Shown here: positions 37,293 to 45,131 of the stretch, piece after piece
How the letters are laid out: each line of letters starts with the position of its first letter
Position numbering within the stretch: the first letter of the stretch is position 1
Origin: Rugamonas sp. A1-17
GTDB taxonomy: Bacteria; Pseudomonadota; Gammaproteobacteria; Burkholderiales; Burkholderiaceae_D
Length of the DNA: 64,000 nucleotides
Direction of reading: 5' to 3'
Assembly (NCBI GenBank): GCA_025548565.1
Contig: JAJLPB010000002.1
Location: 434,001 to 498,000 of the forward strand
The notes under the pieces: generated by a model
Told to the model about the DNA's origin: nothing
Seen by the model: only the letters and a program-made list of their open reading frames with translations
The model's database searches: none
Made by a program: the position numbers and the translations under genes

Positions 37293-38299
37293 GGCGAAGG
37301 CAGCTGATTGCTGCGGTAGCGGTTCAGGTCTGCCGGGTCTACGGTCGGCCAGCCGGCGGCATCCCATTTCATTTCCATGATCTTCAGTTTTTGCAGGTAG
37401 TTGTCAGCCGTCTCGTAGGCATGCAGCACCATGTAGTCCTTGCCGTCGATGGTGTAGGCGCTGTTGTGGCCCAGGCCTTTCCAGTCCTTGTCGCCGGCGA
37501 TGACGACAGAGCCGCCGCCCTTCATCATGTCGACGCCGTTCCTGTCCACATAAGGACCGGTGACATCCCTGGAGCGGCCGACGACGACGTGGTAGGTGCT
37601 GTCACCCTTGCGGCAGCAAAGCCCGAACGACGCGAACAGATAGTAGTAATCGCCCTTCTTGAAGATGAACGGCGCCTCGATCTCGTCCGGCCCCGCCGAC
37701 TTGTCCGCCACCGACGGCCCGCGCGAGCGGCTGGCGATGGCGTGCCACTCCTGCGGTTCCGCCAGACCGGTCCAATCCGCGTTCAGCTTGACCAGTTTCA
37801 GCCCGCTCCAGAACGAACCGAACGCCATCCACGCCCCACCCTTGCCGTCTTCAACGATGTTCGGGTCGATGGCGTTCCAGTCATCGCGCACTGGCACGGA
37901 TTGCAGCACCATGCCCTTGTCTTCCCAGCGGTAGTCCGGCGAACGGGGATTGAGCGTCTTGTTGACGGTGACGCCTATCCCCGAAGTGTTCTTGCCGAAG
38001 CCCGAAACGGAATAATATAAATAGTATTTACCGTTATGGAAATGGACATCCGGCGCCCAGACATGACCGTCGAAGGTCGGCGCGGCGCGTTTGGCCCACG
38101 CCGGATCGCCTTTGAAGACGCGGCCTTCCGGCGTCCAATCCTTCATGTTCCTGGAGCTGTAGAAGGTGATACCCGGCCCGGTGCTGAATACGTACCAGGT
38201 ATCGCCCTCCTTCGCCATGACAGGATCGTGAACGCTGACCTCTTTGGCGGCGCAGACCGACGCCGCCGCAAGGCACAAAGCAAATACCGCAGACTTCAT
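37289..38299 (-). CDS. GH43 endo-arabinanase-like enzyme, exported
   Basis: In this 336-residue enzyme, signal peptide residues 1-18 end in VCAA. Catalytic residues of the propeller fold are apparent: Asp in SVHDPVMAKEG, Asp in NAIDPNIVEDG and Glu in DEIEAPFIF. The layout with FGSFWSGLKL matches endo-1,5-alpha-L-arabinanases. GGGGAG precedes the ATG. It is separated from the preceding GH43 by 1 nt and overlaps GH127 by 4 nt, so all are co-translated. It probably cleaves the linear arabinan backbone. Confidence 0.9.
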   Translation of the reverse strand: MKSAVFALCLAAASVCAAKEVSVHDPVMAKEGDTWYVFSTGPGITFYSSRNMKDWTPEGRVFKGDPAWAKRAAPTFDGHVWAPDVHFHNGKYYLYYSVSGFGKNTSGIGVTVNKTLNPRSPDYRWEDKGMVLQSVPVRDDWNAIDPNIVEDGKGGAWMAFGSFWSGLKLVKLNADWTGLAEPQEWHAIASRSRGPSVADKSAGPDEIEAPFIFKKGDYYYLFASFGLCCRKGDSTYHVVVGRSRDVTGPYVDRNGVDMMKGGGSVVIAGDKDWKGLGHNSAYTIDGKDYMVLHAYETADNYLQKLKIMEMKWDAAGWPTVDPADLNRYRSNQLPSP

Positions 38300-38300
38300 T

Positions 38301-39884
38301 TCAACTCCCCGTACGCGCGCCCCAGATCGACACGCCGTCCACCGACTGCGCCGTCCACGTCACCACGAAAGCGCCGGCGTTGGTGTTCCACTGGCGCGAC
38401 AGCACGCCATTGAAGGTTCCGGTGGCGCCCAGCGATATCGTGATCTTGTTGGCGCCATTATGCTTCCAGGTGCCGCTGGCGGCGCCGGAAACCGTGCCGT
38501 CCGCAGCCAGCTTGACGTTCTGCGATGGCTTGATCGCCGCCGTGATGTCCTTGCCGTGGTTGATCATCTTATACGTTCCGGCGGCATCCGCGGCCGTGAC
38601 TTCGGCCGACAACGGCGTCGCACTCTTGCTGAGCGGCGCGTAGCGGAACGGCGAGACCACGATCCAGCCGTCTTCGTTGATGAACATCTCGTGCACGCGG
38701 ATCTGGTGGAACTCGCCGGTGCCGGGGAAGCGTGTATGGAACACCAGGAAGTACTGGCCGGTCGTCGCCTCGTAGTACGCGGAGTTGTGGCCAGGCGATA
38801 CGTAACCCAGCGGCGTTCCCGTTTCGCCATCCGCCAGCGCGAACTGGTAATTCCCCATGATCTTCTGGCCGAACGGCGCGATGCTGGCGTCGTCGAACAG
38901 CGGCAGCGCGGGATTCGCCTTGACGTTCGCCATGTCGTTGCCCTTGGCGTCCAGGTATGGGCCGTCAGGATTCAGCGAGCGCGCCACGCGCATATTGTAG
39001 GCGCCGTTCGCATCCAGTCCGCCGAAAGAGGTGAACAGGTAGTAGTACTTCGACTGCGGGCTGTACATCACATACGCGCCTTCGATGCGGCTGTGGTTCC
39101 CGCCCATCAAATGCTTGCCATAGCCCTGGCCTGGCTTCTGCAAGCCGGTGGCCGGGTCCATCGCCAGGATGAAGATGCCGCCCGAGTACGAGCCGTAGAT
39201 CATCCACAGCTTGCCGTCCTTGTCGAAGAAGGTGTTCGGGTCCACCACGTTGGGCATCGTCAGCGCATCGTATTTGTTGACGCCATCCTCGCTGATCTGA
39301 TCCCACATGCCGGATTTAAGCATGATCTGCTTGTTGACGTACGGGCCTTCGACCTTGTCCGCCACGGCCACGCCCAAGGCGGAGCGGGGTGAATCGCCTT
39401 TACAGGCGTTGTAGTAGAAGTAGAACTTGCCGTCGCCGAGTTTAACCACGTCCGGTGCCCACAGGTCCGTCACCTGCGCCCAGGTGAAGGTGTCCGCCAG
39501 CGCCGTGACGACGTTGTTGAACAACGGGTTGGTGGCGTTGACGCCGTCCGCGATCTTGGTCCAGTTCATCAGGTCCGTCGATTTGGCGGCGGCCAGGTGC
39601 GAGCCGAAGACGTAGTAAGTGCCGTCCACCTTGATCAGCGCCGGATCGTGCACCGAAGCGTCGCCGAAAGTGATCGAGGTCGGCGTTGGAGTTGGCGTCG
39701 GCGTCGGCGTTGGAGTTGGCGTCGGCGTCGGCGTCGGCGTTGGCGTAGGTGTCGGCGTCGGGGTAGGCGCCAGCGTTACCGGGCTTGAGCCTCCACCACC
39801 GCCGCCACCGCAGCCTGCCAGCAGCAACGCTACGCCGCCGGCGATGGCCCTACGGCGCGATACCGAGATATCGTGTTCGCTCAT
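38301..39884 (-). CDS. GH43 arabinanase lipoprotein with Thr-Pro linker and C-terminal beta domain
   Basis: This protein of about 527 residues starts at ATG 39884 (GGAGTG upstream). The N-terminus has a twin-arginine-like SRRRAIAGG and a lipobox LLAGC, so it is a probable lipoprotein, perhaps Tat-exported. A Gly run and a linker of about 16 TP dipeptides tether the catalytic propeller: Asp in SVHDPALIK, Asp in NVVDPNTFF, Glu in SRIEGAYVM. The last 90 residues resemble the GH43 C-terminal beta domain of arabinanases (AGTYKMINHGKDITAAI). Placed on the outer membrane, it would make the first cuts in polymeric arabinan before TonB uptake (inference). Confidence 0.9.
   Translation of the reverse strand: MSEHDISVSRRRAIAGGVALLLAGCGGGGGGGSSPVTLAPTPTPTPTPTPTPTPTPTPTPTPTPTPTPTSITFGDASVHDPALIKVDGTYYVFGSHLAAAKSTDLMNWTKIADGVNATNPLFNNVVTALADTFTWAQVTDLWAPDVVKLGDGKFYFYYNACKGDSPRSALGVAVADKVEGPYVNKQIMLKSGMWDQISEDGVNKYDALTMPNVVDPNTFFDKDGKLWMIYGSYSGGIFILAMDPATGLQKPGQGYGKHLMGGNHSRIEGAYVMYSPQSKYYYLFTSFGGLDANGAYNMRVARSLNPDGPYLDAKGNDMANVKANPALPLFDDASIAPFGQKIMGNYQFALADGETGTPLGYVSPGHNSAYYEATTGQYFLVFHTRFPGTGEFHQIRVHEMFINEDGWIVVSPFRYAPLSKSATPLSAEVTAADAAGTYKMINHGKDITAAIKPSQNVKLAADGTVSGAASGTWKHNGANKITISLGATGTFNGVLSRQWNTNAGAFVVTWTAQSVDGVSIWGARTGS
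39681..39769 (-). repeat. Tandem Thr-Pro-coding repeat in the GH43 lipoprotein linker
   Basis: Hexanucleotide-like units (GGCGTC/GGCGTT/GGAGTT on the plus strand) repeat for about 90 bp and encode a (TP)n linker. The units are near-identical, so copy number may vary by slippage in steps of two residues. The reverse strand gives a spurious GV-repeat frame. Confidence 0.9.
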
Positions 39885-39888
39885 GGTC

Positions 39889-41436
39889 TCACTCCACCGC
39901 GACGACGACAACGGCCTTGGCCGGAATCTTCACCGTCAGCTTGCCATCCACCGCATTGGCGCTGTATGGCGCCGGTTTGATCGCCTGCGGCGCCTGGAAG
40001 CTGTTATGCGCATCCATCGCGGCGGCGGTCAGCACGCGGCCCTTGACCGACTTGATCGTCTGACCCGGGACGTTGATCGCCACGTCCGCAGCCTGGCCCG
40101 GATTGGTGTTGACCAGCGCCAGATACAGCTTGCCGTCCGTACCGCGAGCGGCCGACGCGCTGATCTCCGGCACACTGGCGCCGTCCAGCGTGTACTGCGG
40201 ATTATTCGACAACGTCAGCGGCAACGAGGTCGCGCCCTGGAACGGCACATACATCTCGAAGGCGTGATAGGTTGGCGTCAGCACCATCTTGTCCTTGTCG
40301 GTGATGATCATCGACTGCAGCACGTTGACCATCTGCGCGATGTTCGTCATGCGCACGCGGTCCGCATGGGCGTGGAAGATGTTGAAGTTAAGTGCTGCAA
40401 CAACCGCATCGCGCAGGGTATTCTGCTGAAACAGGAAGCCGGCGTTGGTGCCCTTCTCCACGTCGTACCAGGTGCCCCATTCGTCGACGAACAGGCCCAG
40501 TTTCTTCTCAGGGTCGTTCTTGTCCATCGCCGCGGAGTTCTTGCGGATGTGGTCCTCCATGCGCAGCGTGTTGGTCAACGTGGACATCCACTCCTTCTCG
40601 GGGAAGCCGGTGGCGGCGCCCTTCACTTCCCACTTCCCGGTCGGGATGGTGTAGTAGTGGAAGCTGATGCCGTCGGCCTGCGACTTCAGGCGTTTGCTCA
40701 GCACCTCGGACCACGACAGGTCGTTATCGTTGCCGCCGCTGGCGATCATCTTCGGACGGTATTGCTGCGGCGCGCGCAGGAAGGTCTCGACATTCCGGTA
40801 CAGGTCCGAGTAGTGGTCCGGCGACATATTGCCGCCGCAGCCCCAGGCCTCGTTACCGATCGCGAAATAGGCGACCTTGAATGGCTTTTCGTGACCGTTC
40901 TTGCGGCGCAGGTTGGCCAGTGTGGACTGGCTGTCGGAGGTCATGTACTCAATCCATTCCGACATCTCCTGCGCGCTGCCGGTGCCGAGGTTACCGTTGA
41001 CGTAGGCGTCCGCGCCCAGCAGGTCGACCAGGTCGAAGAACTCGTGGGTGCCGACGGCATTCGATTCCGCCACGCCGCCCCAGTTGGTGTTGACCTTGAC
41101 CGGACGCTTCTCGCGTGGGCCGATGCCGTCCTTCCAGTGGTACTCGTCGGCGAAGCAGCCGCCCGGCCAGCGCACCAGCGGCACATGCATGGCCTTCAGC
41201 GCGCCGACGACGTCGTTGCGCCAGCCTTTGGTGTTAGGGATTTTCGATTTGGGGCCGACCCACATGCCTTCGTAGATGCCGGTGCCCAGATGCTCGGCGA
41301 ACTGGCCGTAGATATCCTTGTTGATGACGGCGCCGGGCTTGGCCGCGTCGATGGTCAGGCCGACCGCATCGGCCGCGAAGGCGCCGCCGGAAGCCAACAG
41401 ACAAAGGGAAAGTACACCTTGTTTAATGTAGTTCAT
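39889..41436 (-). CDS. GH51 alpha-L-arabinofuranosidase, exported
   Basis: This 515-residue enzyme has a signal peptide ending near residue 22 (GGAFA). The acid/base Glu196 lies in FAIGNEAWG and the nucleophile Glu319 in LFVDEWGTW. Substrate-loop motifs RWPGGCFADEYHW and VAALNFNIFHAHADRV are classical GH51. GH51 enzymes are often cytoplasmic; here export is predicted, so it should act on arabino-oligosaccharides in the periplasm. AGGAGA precedes the ATG. It is the first gene of a tightly packed operon (4, 1 and -4 nt spacings) with two GH43 genes and GH127. Confidence 0.95.
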   Translation of the reverse strand: MNYIKQGVLSLCLLASGGAFAADAVGLTIDAAKPGAVINKDIYGQFAEHLGTGIYEGMWVGPKSKIPNTKGWRNDVVGALKAMHVPLVRWPGGCFADEYHWKDGIGPREKRPVKVNTNWGGVAESNAVGTHEFFDLVDLLGADAYVNGNLGTGSAQEMSEWIEYMTSDSQSTLANLRRKNGHEKPFKVAYFAIGNEAWGCGGNMSPDHYSDLYRNVETFLRAPQQYRPKMIASGGNDNDLSWSEVLSKRLKSQADGISFHYYTIPTGKWEVKGAATGFPEKEWMSTLTNTLRMEDHIRKNSAAMDKNDPEKKLGLFVDEWGTWYDVEKGTNAGFLFQQNTLRDAVVAALNFNIFHAHADRVRMTNIAQMVNVLQSMIITDKDKMVLTPTYHAFEMYVPFQGATSLPLTLSNNPQYTLDGASVPEISASAARGTDGKLYLALVNTNPGQAADVAINVPGQTIKSVKGRVLTAAAMDAHNSFQAPQAIKPAPYSANAVDGKLTVKIPAKAVVVVAVE

Positions 41437-41471
41437 TGTTATCTCCTAGTTATAATTTATTGACTGCATTT

Positions 41472-41560
41472 TTGGGGTCAAGTCTGACATTCGGACACGA
41501 GCTGAACCGTAGAGGGGTGCTACGGTTCAGCTCGTGTCCGAATGTCAGACTTGACCCCAA
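41472..41560. repeat. Perfect 41-bp inverted repeat (REP/MITE-like palindrome)
   Basis: Two perfectly complementary 41-bp arms (41472-41512 and 41520-41560) enclose a 7-nt loop, AGGGGTG. The outer ends read TTGGGGTCAAGTCTGACATT. Palindromes with GGGGTCA...TGACCCC ends are common in Betaproteobacteria and Xanthomonas, some linked to RAYT (IS200-like) transposases. It lies between the SDR gene and the GH51 gene, so its hairpin in mRNA may separate or stabilise the two transcripts. Confidence 0.93.
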
Positions 41561-41577
41561 TTTCCTGAACTCAATTT

Positions 41578-42345
41578 TTAGACCCAGCCGGCGTCGACGA
41601 TAAATTCCTGGGCGGTGCACATGGCGCCGTCTTCGGCGGCGAGGAAAAGCACCATCGAGGCGACGTGCTGCGGCATCAGCTTGGTCGGCAGGCATTGGTT
41701 GCGCTGGATCTCTTGCTCGCCTGCGTCGTCCAGCCAGAGGTCGATCTGGCGTTGCGTCATCACCCAACCCGGCGTGACCGTGTTGACACGGATGCCGTGC
41801 GCGCCGAATTCACGCGCCAGGCCGCGCGTCAGGCCGTGTACCGCCGCCTTGGACGTGGCGTAGACCGGGTAGCCGGCATTCTTGACGTGCCATGAGATCG
41901 AACCGACGTTGATGATCGAGCCGGCGCCCTTCTTCTTCATGCCCTCCAGGACCGCCTGGCAGGTGAAGAACATCGGGCGCTGGTTGATGGCGATCCGCTC
42001 GTTCCAGTAATCGACCGTCACTTCGGCCGTCTCGTGGCGCTGGTCGTTGGCGGCATTGTTGACGAGGATGTCGAAGTCGCCGACAGCGGCCGCCAGCTCG
42101 GACATGGTCTTTTGCAGCGCGGGGATGTCGGTGATGTCGCACTGGCGGAACAGCGGCTCGGGATAGCCGGCTTCCTTCACGCGCCGCGTCAGCGCCAGGC
42201 TGGCGTCGCGGGCGATGTCGACGAAGGCCACTTGCGCGCCCTGCTCGGCGAAGGAAATCACCATCGCCTCGCCGATGCCGGTGCCGCCACCCGTGATGAA
42301 TACGCGCTTGCCGCGCAGGCTGCCAAATTTGGCTAGTTGGGTCAT
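41578..42345 (-). CDS. SDR oxidoreductase, candidate L-arabinose 1-dehydrogenase
   Basis: This is a 255-residue classical short-chain dehydrogenase. The cofactor motif TGGGTGIG lies in residues 16-23, NNAA follows (ILVNNAAND), Ser is in NVGSISWH, and the catalytic Tyr/Lys are in YPVYATSKAAVHG. An acidic residue ending strand 2 (FVDIARD) favours NAD+. In this locus it would oxidise L-arabinose to the 1,4- or 1,5-lactone, starting the non-phosphorylating route. The close alternative is a 2-keto-3-deoxypentonate 4-dehydrogenase, also an SDR. AGGAGA precedes the ATG. A REP pair separates it from the aldehyde dehydrogenase gene. Confidence 0.82.
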   Translation of the reverse strand: MTQLAKFGSLRGKRVFITGGGTGIGEAMVISFAEQGAQVAFVDIARDASLALTRRVKEAGYPEPLFRQCDITDIPALQKTMSELAAAVGDFDILVNNAANDQRHETAEVTVDYWNERIAINQRPMFFTCQAVLEGMKKKGAGSIINVGSISWHVKNAGYPVYATSKAAVHGLTRGLAREFGAHGIRVNTVTPGWVMTQRQIDLWLDDAGEQEIQRNQCLPTKLMPQHVASMVLFLAAEDGAMCTAQEFIVDAGWV

Positions 42346-42380
42346 GCTGTCTCCTGCTTTTTTTATGTGTTTTTTTACTC

Positions 42381-42451
42381 GGCATGGGTTCCCGCTTTCG
42401 CGGGAATGACGAGGGGGCGCCGTCGTTCCCGCGAAGGCGGGAACCCATGCC
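42381..42451. repeat. REP pair (BIME-like) between the dehydrogenase genes
   Basis: Two copies of a REP unit (CGGGAATGAC and TTCCCGCGAAGGCGGGAA) stand in inverse orientation. The outer 15-bp arms, GGCATGGGTTCCCGC and its complement, are exactly matched. Similar units occur at 45037-45115, 48111-48138 and, as a partial copy, 50491-50514. Confidence 0.9.
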
Positions 42452-42459
42452 GTGGTGGA

Positions 42460-44028
42460 TCAACCCCGCGTCAATTCGCCTTCGCGGCGGCGCCAAACCA
42501 CAGGGCCGTTGTCGCGCAAGACCTCGGGCAGCAAGGCCTGCGACAGGTTCTGGTACGACACCGGACGCAGGAAGCGCACGATCGCACCCGTGCCGACGGA
42601 CGTGCTGCGGCCGTCGGAAGTCGACGGGAACGGGCCGCCGTGCACCATCGCGCTGCAGACTTCCACGCCGGTCGGGAAGCCGTTGGCCAGGATGCGGCCA
42701 GCCTTGCGCTCCAACACAGGCAGCAGCTTGTGCGCTTCATCCAGGTCGCCATCGTCCAGTTGCAGCGTGGCGGTCAACTGGCCTTCCAGGCTTTCGGCGA
42801 TCTGGCGCAGTTCCGCCATGTCCTTGCAAGCCACCACCAGCGAAGCCGGTCCGAATACCTCTTCCGACAACGCATGCTGCGACAGGAAAGCCGCGCCGCT
42901 GGTGACGAACAGCGCCGGAGCGCCCTTGCCTTCGGCCTGCGGCGCCAGCGCCAGCGTCTTCACATCCGCATGCTCGGCCAGCTGGGCGACGCCACGCTGG
43001 AAGCTGCCGGCGATCCCCGGCGACAGCATGGCGCACGCGGCGCCACCTGCCAGTGCTTGCGCGGCGGCCTTGGCGAAGCGGTCCAGCTCAGGACCGGCGA
43101 CGCCGATCACCAGGCCTGGATTGGTGCACATCTGCCCCACGCCCAGCACCAGCGAACCGGCGAAGGCGCCGGCGATGTCCTCGGCGCGTGCAGCCAGTGC
43201 GCGCGGCATCAGGAACACCGGATTGATCGAGCTCATTTCCGCATACACGGGAATCGGCACCGGACGAGCGGCCGCAACAGCCATCAGCGCCGTGCCACCA
43301 CTGCGCGAGCCGGTGAAGCCAACCGCCTTGATCGCGGGATGGCGCACCAGCTCCTGGCCGATGCCGTTGCCGCTGCCGGTCAGCAGCGCGAACACGCCAG
43401 CCGGCAGGCCGCACAGCTCCACGGCCTTGACCACGGCGCGGCCCACCAGCTCCGATGTGCCGGGATGCGCGGAGTGCGCCTTCAGCACCACCGGGCAGCC
43501 GGCAGCCAATGCCGACGCGGTATCGCCGCCAGCTACAGAAAAAGCCAACGGGAAGTTACTGGCCGCGAAAACCGCGACGGGACCGAGTCCGATCATGCGC
43601 ATGCGAAGGTCCGGACGCGGCGGCGCCCGATCCGGCAACGCCTTGTCGATGCGGACATCGTTCCACGAGCCTTCGCGCAGCAGGTTGGCAAACAGTTTCA
43701 GCTGGCCGACGGTGCGGCCACGCTCACCTTCGATGCGGGCGCGCGGCAGGCCGGTTTCGGCCATCACGCGCTCCACCAGCACATCGCCCAGCGCCACGAT
43801 CTGCTCGCCGATGGTTTCGAGGAAGACGGCGCGCTTCTCGTCGCTCAGCGCGCGGAAGGTGTCGAACGCGGCGTCGGCCAGGCGGCAGGCCTGGTCGATC
43901 TGGTCGAAATCGACCGCGTGGAATGCAGGCTCCATCGGCTGTTGCAACGATGGGTTATAGGCGCGGACCGGGCTGCCCGTGCCTTTGACGGCGACGCCGC
44001 CGATCAGTGCTTCACCGGTGATGATCAT
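42460..44028 (-). CDS. Aldehyde dehydrogenase, candidate 2-oxoglutarate semialdehyde dehydrogenase
   Basis: This is a 522-residue NADP-type aldehyde dehydrogenase. The pattern [46 protein letters not shown] is that of the ketoglutarate semialdehyde dehydrogenase subgroup. The catalytic Cys is in [12 protein letters not shown] and the Glu is in the preceding [12 protein letters not shown] block. It would finish L-arabinose oxidation by making 2-oxoglutarate. Its start overlaps the AraD1-like gene by 4 nt (ATGA), so the two steps are made together. Confidence 0.92.
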   Translation of the reverse strand: MIITGEALIGGVAVKGTGSPVRAYNPSLQQPMEPAFHAVDFDQIDQACRLADAAFDTFRALSDEKRAVFLETIGEQIVALGDVLVERVMAETGLPRARIEGERGRTVGQLKLFANLLREGSWNDVRIDKALPDRAPPRPDLRMRMIGLGPVAVFAASNFPLAFSVAGGDTASALAAGCPVVLKAHSAHPGTSELVGRAVVKAVELCGLPAGVFALLTGSGNGIGQELVRHPAIKAVGFTGSRSGGTALMAVAAARPVPIPVYAEMSSINPVFLMPRALAARAEDIAGAFAGSLVLGVGQMCTNPGLVIGVAGPELDRFAKAAAQALAGGAACAMLSPGIAGSFQRGVAQLAEHADVKTLALAPQAEGKGAPALFVTSGAAFLSQHALSEEVFGPASLVVACKDMAELRQIAESLEGQLTATLQLDDGDLDEAHKLLPVLERKAGRILANGFPTGVEVCSAMVHGGPFPSTSDGRSTSVGTGAIVRFLRPVSYQNLSQALLPEVLRDNGPVVWRRREGELTRG

Positions 44029-45017
44029 AATGCTTTCACTTTCGCGACTTCGGTTTTATACACGGCCAGCTTGTTGCGCAAGGCTGGGCCGAATTGCGGC
44101 GCGTCGATTTCAAACGTCTCGCCGGGCTTGACGACGATGTTGTCGGCCACGCTCAACGTCGCCGTGCCGAAGAAGTGGATGTGCACATCGCCCGGACGCT
44201 TGAACAGCGGGTACTTGAAGTGGTGGTGTTCCAGGTTGGCGATGGTGTGCGACATATTCTGCTCGCCGCTGAAGAACGCCTTCTCCCAACGGACCTTGCC
44301 TTCCACGTCGTAGATGCGCGAGGTGCCTTCGATGTGCGCCGGCGCTTCGCCGACCAGCAGCGCCGGGCCAAGGCCGCAGGCGCGCAGCTTGGAATGCGCG
44401 AGGTACAGGTAGTTCTGGCGTTCGGTCACGTGGTCCGAGAACTCGTTGCCGATGGCGTAGCCGACGCGGTATGGCTGGCCGTCGTCGCCGATCACGTACA
44501 GGCCCGCGACTTCAGGCTCTTCGCCGCCGTCCAGCGCGAAGTCCGGCATGTTCAGGGCCTGGCCGCTGGCGGCGACGACGGAACCGTCGCCCTTGTAGAA
44601 CCATTCCGGCTGCACGCCGGCCTGGCCCGCCGCAGGCTTGCCGCCTTCCACGCCCATGCGGAACATCTTCATGGAGTCGCTCAGGGATTCGACGTCGCCG
44701 CCGATTTTCTTGTGCATGGCGTCGCGGGTGTCGGCGCTGCCCAGGTGGGTCAGGCCGGTGCCGGTGACGTAGCAGTGGGCGTCGTCGCTGTGGTCCAGCG
44801 GCGGCAGCAGGCGGCCGGCGGCGGCGACGGCGTCGAACGCCACCACAGCGGAACCGGTGGCTTGCGCCGCCAGGCCGGCCAGGCCGGTCGACTTGCGGAT
44901 CGCGGCTTGCGCCAGCGCGTAGGTGGTGTCGTAGCCTTCGATGACGCGGATGGTGTTCTGTTCCAGCACGCCGATCTGGCGCGCGCCTTGTTCGTTCTTG
45001 AATTGTACGAGTAGCAT
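44025..45017 (-). CDS. AraD1-like FAH-family dehydratase/hydrolase
   Basis: The start is at ATG 45017 (AAAGGAG upstream), giving 330 residues. It is a fumarylacetoacetate-hydrolase-fold protein with metal ligands in [23 protein letters not shown] and later [15 protein letters not shown]. It resembles the AraD1 group that converts 2-keto-3-deoxy-L-arabonate, either by dehydration to 2-oxoglutarate semialdehyde or, in related FAH enzymes, by C-C cleavage to pyruvate and glycolate after oxidation. The adjacent semialdehyde dehydrogenase gene, overlapping by 4 nt, favours dehydration. No DHDPS-type AraD is present in the locus. Confidence 0.85.
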   Translation of the reverse strand: MLLVQFKNEQGARQIGVLEQNTIRVIEGYDTTYALAQAAIRKSTGLAGLAAQATGSAVVAFDAVAAAGRLLPPLDHSDDAHCYVTGTGLTHLGSADTRDAMHKKIGGDVESLSDSMKMFRMGVEGGKPAAGQAGVQPEWFYKGDGSVVAASGQALNMPDFALDGGEEPEVAGLYVIGDDGQPYRVGYAIGNEFSDHVTERQNYLYLAHSKLRACGLGPALLVGEAPAHIEGTSRIYDVEGKVRWEKAFFSGEQNMSHTIANLEHHHFKYPLFKRPGDVHIHFFGTATLSVADNIVVKPGETFEIDAPQFGPALRNKLAVYKTEVAKVKAL

Positions 45018-45036
45018 ATGGTCTCCTTTGCCCCCG

Positions 45037-45115
45037 GTCATTCCCGCGTAGGCGGGAATCCATACTTCGCATGCCTTCAGGCGGTCTATGGATTCCCGCT
45101 TTCGCGGGAATGACG
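45037..45115. repeat. REP pair upstream of araD1
   Basis: Two inverted REP units (GTCATTCCCGCG-TA-GGCGGGAATCCATA and its near-complement TATGGATTCCCGC-TTTCGCGGGAATGAC) frame about 25 bp. It lies between the dehydratase gene and the AraD1-like gene. It could form a stable hairpin in their shared mRNA, changing relative expression. Confidence 0.9.
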
Positions 45116-45131
45116 GTGGTGGTTATATTGA

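Noticed and set aside
39681..39769. CRISPR-like or satellite array
   Set aside because: The units are only 6 bp, have no spacers and are in frame within a coding region as a TP linker.
39619..41463. Plus-strand frame beginning with a long GV repeat
   Set aside because: The repeat is the complement of the Thr-Pro-coding linker of the GH43 lipoprotein; the rest is antisense to the GH51 gene.
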